Of a stretch of 64,000 bases of DNA, positions 60,480 to 64,000 are shown piece by piece (the first letter of the stretch is position 1; the number at the start of each line of letters is the position of its first letter). The stretch is taken from positions 3,189,828-3,253,827 of the forward strand of contig CM044966.1 in assembly GCA_024516035.1 (NCBI GenBank), read 5' to 3'. The notes under the pieces were generated by a model that was not told where the DNA came from, made no database searches, and worked only from the letters and a program-made list of their open reading frames with translations. The DNA comes from Bactericera cockerelli. Its lineage: Eukaryota; Arthropoda; Insecta; Hemiptera; Triozidae. Position numbers and translations under genes: made by a program.

Positions 60480-61615
60480 AGGACCCACCTAACTAGGTAC
60501 CTACCTCCATAATTATTTTAGTTTTGTAAACATTAAAAATTAAATTATTATTTTCTTAGTTTCAGTAAAATTTCTTACGGTATAATTGTTAATTATATTG
60601 AAAGAAAGTTTACTGAATTGTTAATTGATCGATCAATCCTTATAAAAAGCCTTAAAGATATTATATTATGTATTTCATTGAATAATTCACTGACTCACAT
60701 CTTGAAAATTAAAAAAAAACCAACTAGTCGAAAATAGTACATCTATAATATCTAAGAACATAATGGAGGTCGGTGTTAGAAAGATAAAACACCCTACAGT
60801 TGAGGAACCAATCAATACCTTAATTTTATTTCATTTACAAGTGTGGTATTCCGAGACTCGGAGAAGACACTCCAATCCAAAATAATGTTGTGCGCTACCA
60901 ATGACTTAAGAAGCTTATAACTTAAAAACCGTAAATTTTTCGAAGATGGCTATTCTGACGAGGAATCATCTGCCAAAACTCAGGAATATGTCTCGAAAAT
61001 TTCAGCTCGATACAATAAAGCCTTAATAGAGATTCATGTGATTACGTGAAGAAAGGTCGGTGAACGTCAGAAATCAACAAAAAGTGTTATAACTCATAAA
61101 TGGTTATAATAAAAAAAAATTACATAGAATAAAAAAAGCTGTAAATTAGTCAAATAATTGACATACAAAGTTTCAGATTTCTAACATCAGCCACATTTGA
61201 GATATGGGCGGTACCGCCAAAGCGCCGCCGAGTGACCGCGGAAGTTTTTTTTTGTTAAAAACCTCGAGCTGCAAGCATTATGAACTCGTAACCAAAATGT
61301 CATAATAATAACTTTAACCATAAGCCCATGGTAAGACGAATGCGGAAAAAAAAAAAAAATAAATAAATAAAGTATGAATTTTTTACTAATTTTGGGGGTG
61401 CTCGTAAAAGCGGTTAGGGGTATCAGAAAAAGGTCAAATAAAAAGTAGTCATCTTCTATTCGACGAGGAAAACACGAATATGAAGAAAAAAGATTAAAAA
61501 GTTTTATTTAAGACGGTCAAAATTACAAAAGAAAATACATACGAACTCGGTTTAGCGTAAGTATAGCACGCTCGTTTTGTTTATCTTGGCGTTGCAAAAC
61601 TAGCGTTTTGCTTGA
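60480..61615. other. unassigned A+T-rich sequence
   Basis: No exon, TIR or SINE recognised. It contains no long open frame on either strand. Confidence 0.4.
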
Positions 61616-61619
61616 TTTG

Positions 61620-61752
61620 TGTTGATCACTTTTGTGATGTCACAACTACTCAAACTCGCTTTACTAAATTTACGCTGAAACCCGGACTTGAACCACCGAC
61701 CTCCAGGTTACAAGTCCGCCGCCTTATCGATCAAGCTACTGAGGTCGGTAAT
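61620..61752 (-). mobile_element. tRNA-Thr-like SINE
   Basis: TTTTGTGATGTCACAACTAC, GACTTGAACCACCGACCTCC and GCCTTATCGATCAAGCTACT. Confidence 0.72.
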
Positions 61753-61879
61753 AGAGCATGATCTAAATTGTTCATAAAAAGTTGATAGTAAGTTTGCTTT
61801 CAGCTATAATTTTACTATAAGTTTAAGTACTTTTCAATAAATATGAATACAGGTATGTAGGAACACTTAATACTTTTAT

Positions 61880-62100
61880 AGCTGAACAAGCTCTAAACTT
61901 ACCGTGACTGCCACGGTCACGGTAAGCTTAGAGCTTGTTCAGCATTGCACGCATGGTGCCCTGGGTTCAATCCCCAGTGGAGCAGGAATTTTTCTGCTCT
62001 GTACTTGGACGTTCGAGGACCACTCATACCGCGTGAGGAAAGATTAGTAGTTACTTGTATGAGTAACAATTAGTGGCAGCATTACCAGAGTGTGAATTTC
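61880..62100 (+). mobile_element. family A SINE with hairpin replacing the head start
   Basis: A 27-bp inverted repeat (AGCTGAACAAGCTCTAAACT ... and its inverse, 61881-61943) runs into GCATTGCACGCATGGTGCCC, B box GGGTTCAATCCCC and the usual body GCTCTGTACTTGGACGTTCG. Confidence 0.65.
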
Positions 62101-62109
62101 GCGTCAATA

Positions 62110-62645
62110 TAACTTTCGTGTAAATATTTTGTAAAAAAAATAGATAAATAAAAATATAAGATCTACCTTACTAATAACATCATATCAAAAAAAAAAAAAA
62201 ATATATTTATTTTTTAAAATTACATTTATAAATAGTATTTTTATTATTCCTATTCAATAAAAAAATTAATCAACAAAAATATATCGTAATACGTGAACTC
62301 ATAACCAGTGCAACTATATCTATGTAATAATGTTATAATGTGTACTATATCTATGTAATATCAAGTTCATACTATCCAAGTAACATTCCACAGTCAATGA
62401 CAATACGCATCAGCATTATTTGCAATATAACACCAGCAGTGAGCAGTGATAGTGAACAGTCTCTAGTCTGGATAATGTAAACAATGCACTTCAGTCAGCA
62501 CAAAACTTGAATAACCAGTATAATCAAATAGAGTGGTCGTTCTGCTAAACGCCAAGAATACAAAATAGGCACCTGCATACAAAATAAGCAACCTACGTAA
62601 ACAAGTTAATTCCAACGATTTAAACCTAGATTTTCCTCCGGAAAA
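62110..62645. other. presumed 5' UTR of the retroelement starting at 62646
   Basis: A+T-rich sequence with a duplicated CTATATCTATGTAATA word (62311 and 62345), then a more GC-balanced leader up to the ATG. Confidence 0.35.
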
Positions 62646-64000
62646 ATGAACAACGATTACTCGACCTATTCAAGACCAATGACAAGAAGCCTTGATAAGA
62701 AGAACACGCGAAGTACGAGTTCCAAGGTAAACTACACCAATGATGACCTGGTAATTATAGAAGAGTTCAATAAAACAATAGAATCTATACCATCACAACA
62801 CTTGAAAAATAAATTGACTGATCTCAGAAGTCTCTTCCAAACTAACACAATAAACAAACAACAAGACTTGGAAAAATCTGAAGAAACTCTGAATGAACTC
62901 CAACCACAAATTTTTTCTATGAAAACTGAAATCGCATCAATAAAAACAAAACTGAAAAACACACAAGATGAGAAAGCAAAATTAATAAATGAGAACGAAG
63001 AACAGTTATCAAACCTATCTCAAGAAAATGTAAACCACAAAATCACAATAGAATCACTACAAAAACAAATACACTGTTTAAAAAGACTTATTGAAGAAAA
63101 AGATGACATTATCAAAGAGCAAAATCAAGAAACGGCTGGACACACACTCACAATTGGAACAATGAAGAAAACCATAGAAAAACTAACTCGTAAGAACACA
63201 CTGGTCAATTACTACCAAACAACAAAATACAATAGCTCTTTTGATGTAAGCAGCTTTATTGATCACGAAAACCAATTAACTGAATATTACAATAATGAAG
63301 AAAGAAGTGAGAATAAACAAAATCATTCAAACTCAGATATTTTCAATAGCCATGATATCACTCACTCTAGTGAAACTAAAACTTGCCAAGGAGCTGAAGG
63401 AAAACAAGAACAAACCACAAACTCCAAGAATAAATCACAACAAAGGATAATTAATACTACAAATACAAATGAAACGGAAACTCACGATGATGATGGTGAT
63501 GATGATGATGATGATAACGACGACAAAATAAGCAACAAAAACCAAAGTGAAATAAAAACTCAATCATGAACATAATCACATTGAAGAACTCAATATTTCA
63601 CCAGTATCACCTATTCAATCAAGCTACAATAATTACATAAGTCCTAACATTGAAATAATTAATGATAAACCACTCCAAAAAGAACTCGAAAACCTATGTA
63701 TAATCAACAAAAATAAAATAAAAACAAGAAACACGCAAAACATGCCTTTAGACTATAATCTCATTGAAAAAATCCCAGAAAATGATGAAGACAAGTCAGC
63801 CACAAACCAAAAAGAATCACAAAAACACATCTCCAAAATACAGGAACAACTATCATTACATTCGCTACAGATCAATGAAATACTCGAATACATAAAACAT
63901 TCCAAAGGAAACTGGTCAAATCTAATTCACCATGAAGAAATCAATATAAAAGACCAGGAGACCAAAGGAGACAAGTCAATCTGCTATCTCATAGGAGACT
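62646..64000 (+). CDS. retroelement ORF1-like protein, coiled coil, one frameshift, runs off the window
   Basis: Reading frame 62646-63569 encodes MNNDYSTYSRPMTRSLDK, a heptad-rich coiled coil (residues about 75-185, for example LKRLIEEKDDIIKEQNQE) and an acidic DDDGDDDDDD run. After a +1 shift, open sequence continues from about 63562 to the window end: HIEELNISPVSPIQSSYN, ISKIQEQLSLHSLQINEIL and finally KSICYLIGD. The closing IGDS-like motif recalls the SGNH esterase found in ORF1 of some CR1-like LINEs; that link is inference. The shift may be a mutation or a sequencing error in the GAT-rich tract. Confidence 0.6.

Overview
The window is nuclear DNA of an animal, most likely an arthropod and plausibly a hemipteran insect. 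That placement is inferred from the kinds of repeats and the gene families; no species-diagnostic gene is present. The DNA is A+T-rich. Its real genes are split into short exons bounded by GT-AG introns, and most of the sequence is transposons, SINEs, minisatellites and GA/CT-rich simple repeats. I see no rRNA gene, functional tRNA gene, CRISPR array or operon.

Genes. (1) Plus strand, 640-3237: the last two exons of an unrecognised gene with a charged helical part followed by a Pro/Ser-rich, tandem-repeat tail. (2) Minus strand, 15125 down to 5712: nine exons, joined in phase at all eight junctions, encode a signal peptide, a Cys-rich segment, two complete CUB domains and the start of a third. 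The 3' end was not found. (3) Minus strand, 54643 down to 49557: four in-phase exons of an FKBP8-type immunophilin (second half of the FKBP domain, then TPR). Its 5' exons were not found; a possible membrane-anchor terminal exon lies at 41995-42101.

Between the genes. 15.1-42 kb is repeat territory: a 15-bp minisatellite, GA/CT tracts, a 35-bp satellite, a 2.2-kb palindrome, many SINEs and MITEs, and a tandem array of hammerhead-ribozyme units (36844-37293). 42.6-48.3 kb is one full-length, apparently intact I-type non-LTR retrotransposon with a 12-bp target-site duplication, inserted within or next to FKBP8. 54.7-62.6 kb holds a foldback element, a hAT inside a SINE, and a hAT-like element nested in another 8-bp-TSD transposon. 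The window ends in the ORF1 of another retroelement (62646-64000).

Two themes stand out. First, hammerhead ribozymes with every core nucleotide occur four times: three in a 144-bp tandem array and one in the third intron of the CUB gene, in the sense orientation just upstream of a 3' splice site. They look like an animal 'retrozyme'. Second, in two unrelated genes, exon after exon is followed by tandem repeats that copy its own 5' splice site (units of 42, 27-28, 39 and 18 bp, plus degenerate larger copies). This creates arrays of competing splice donors. A 5S-rRNA-headed SINE that shares its central domain with a tRNA-headed SINE is also notable.
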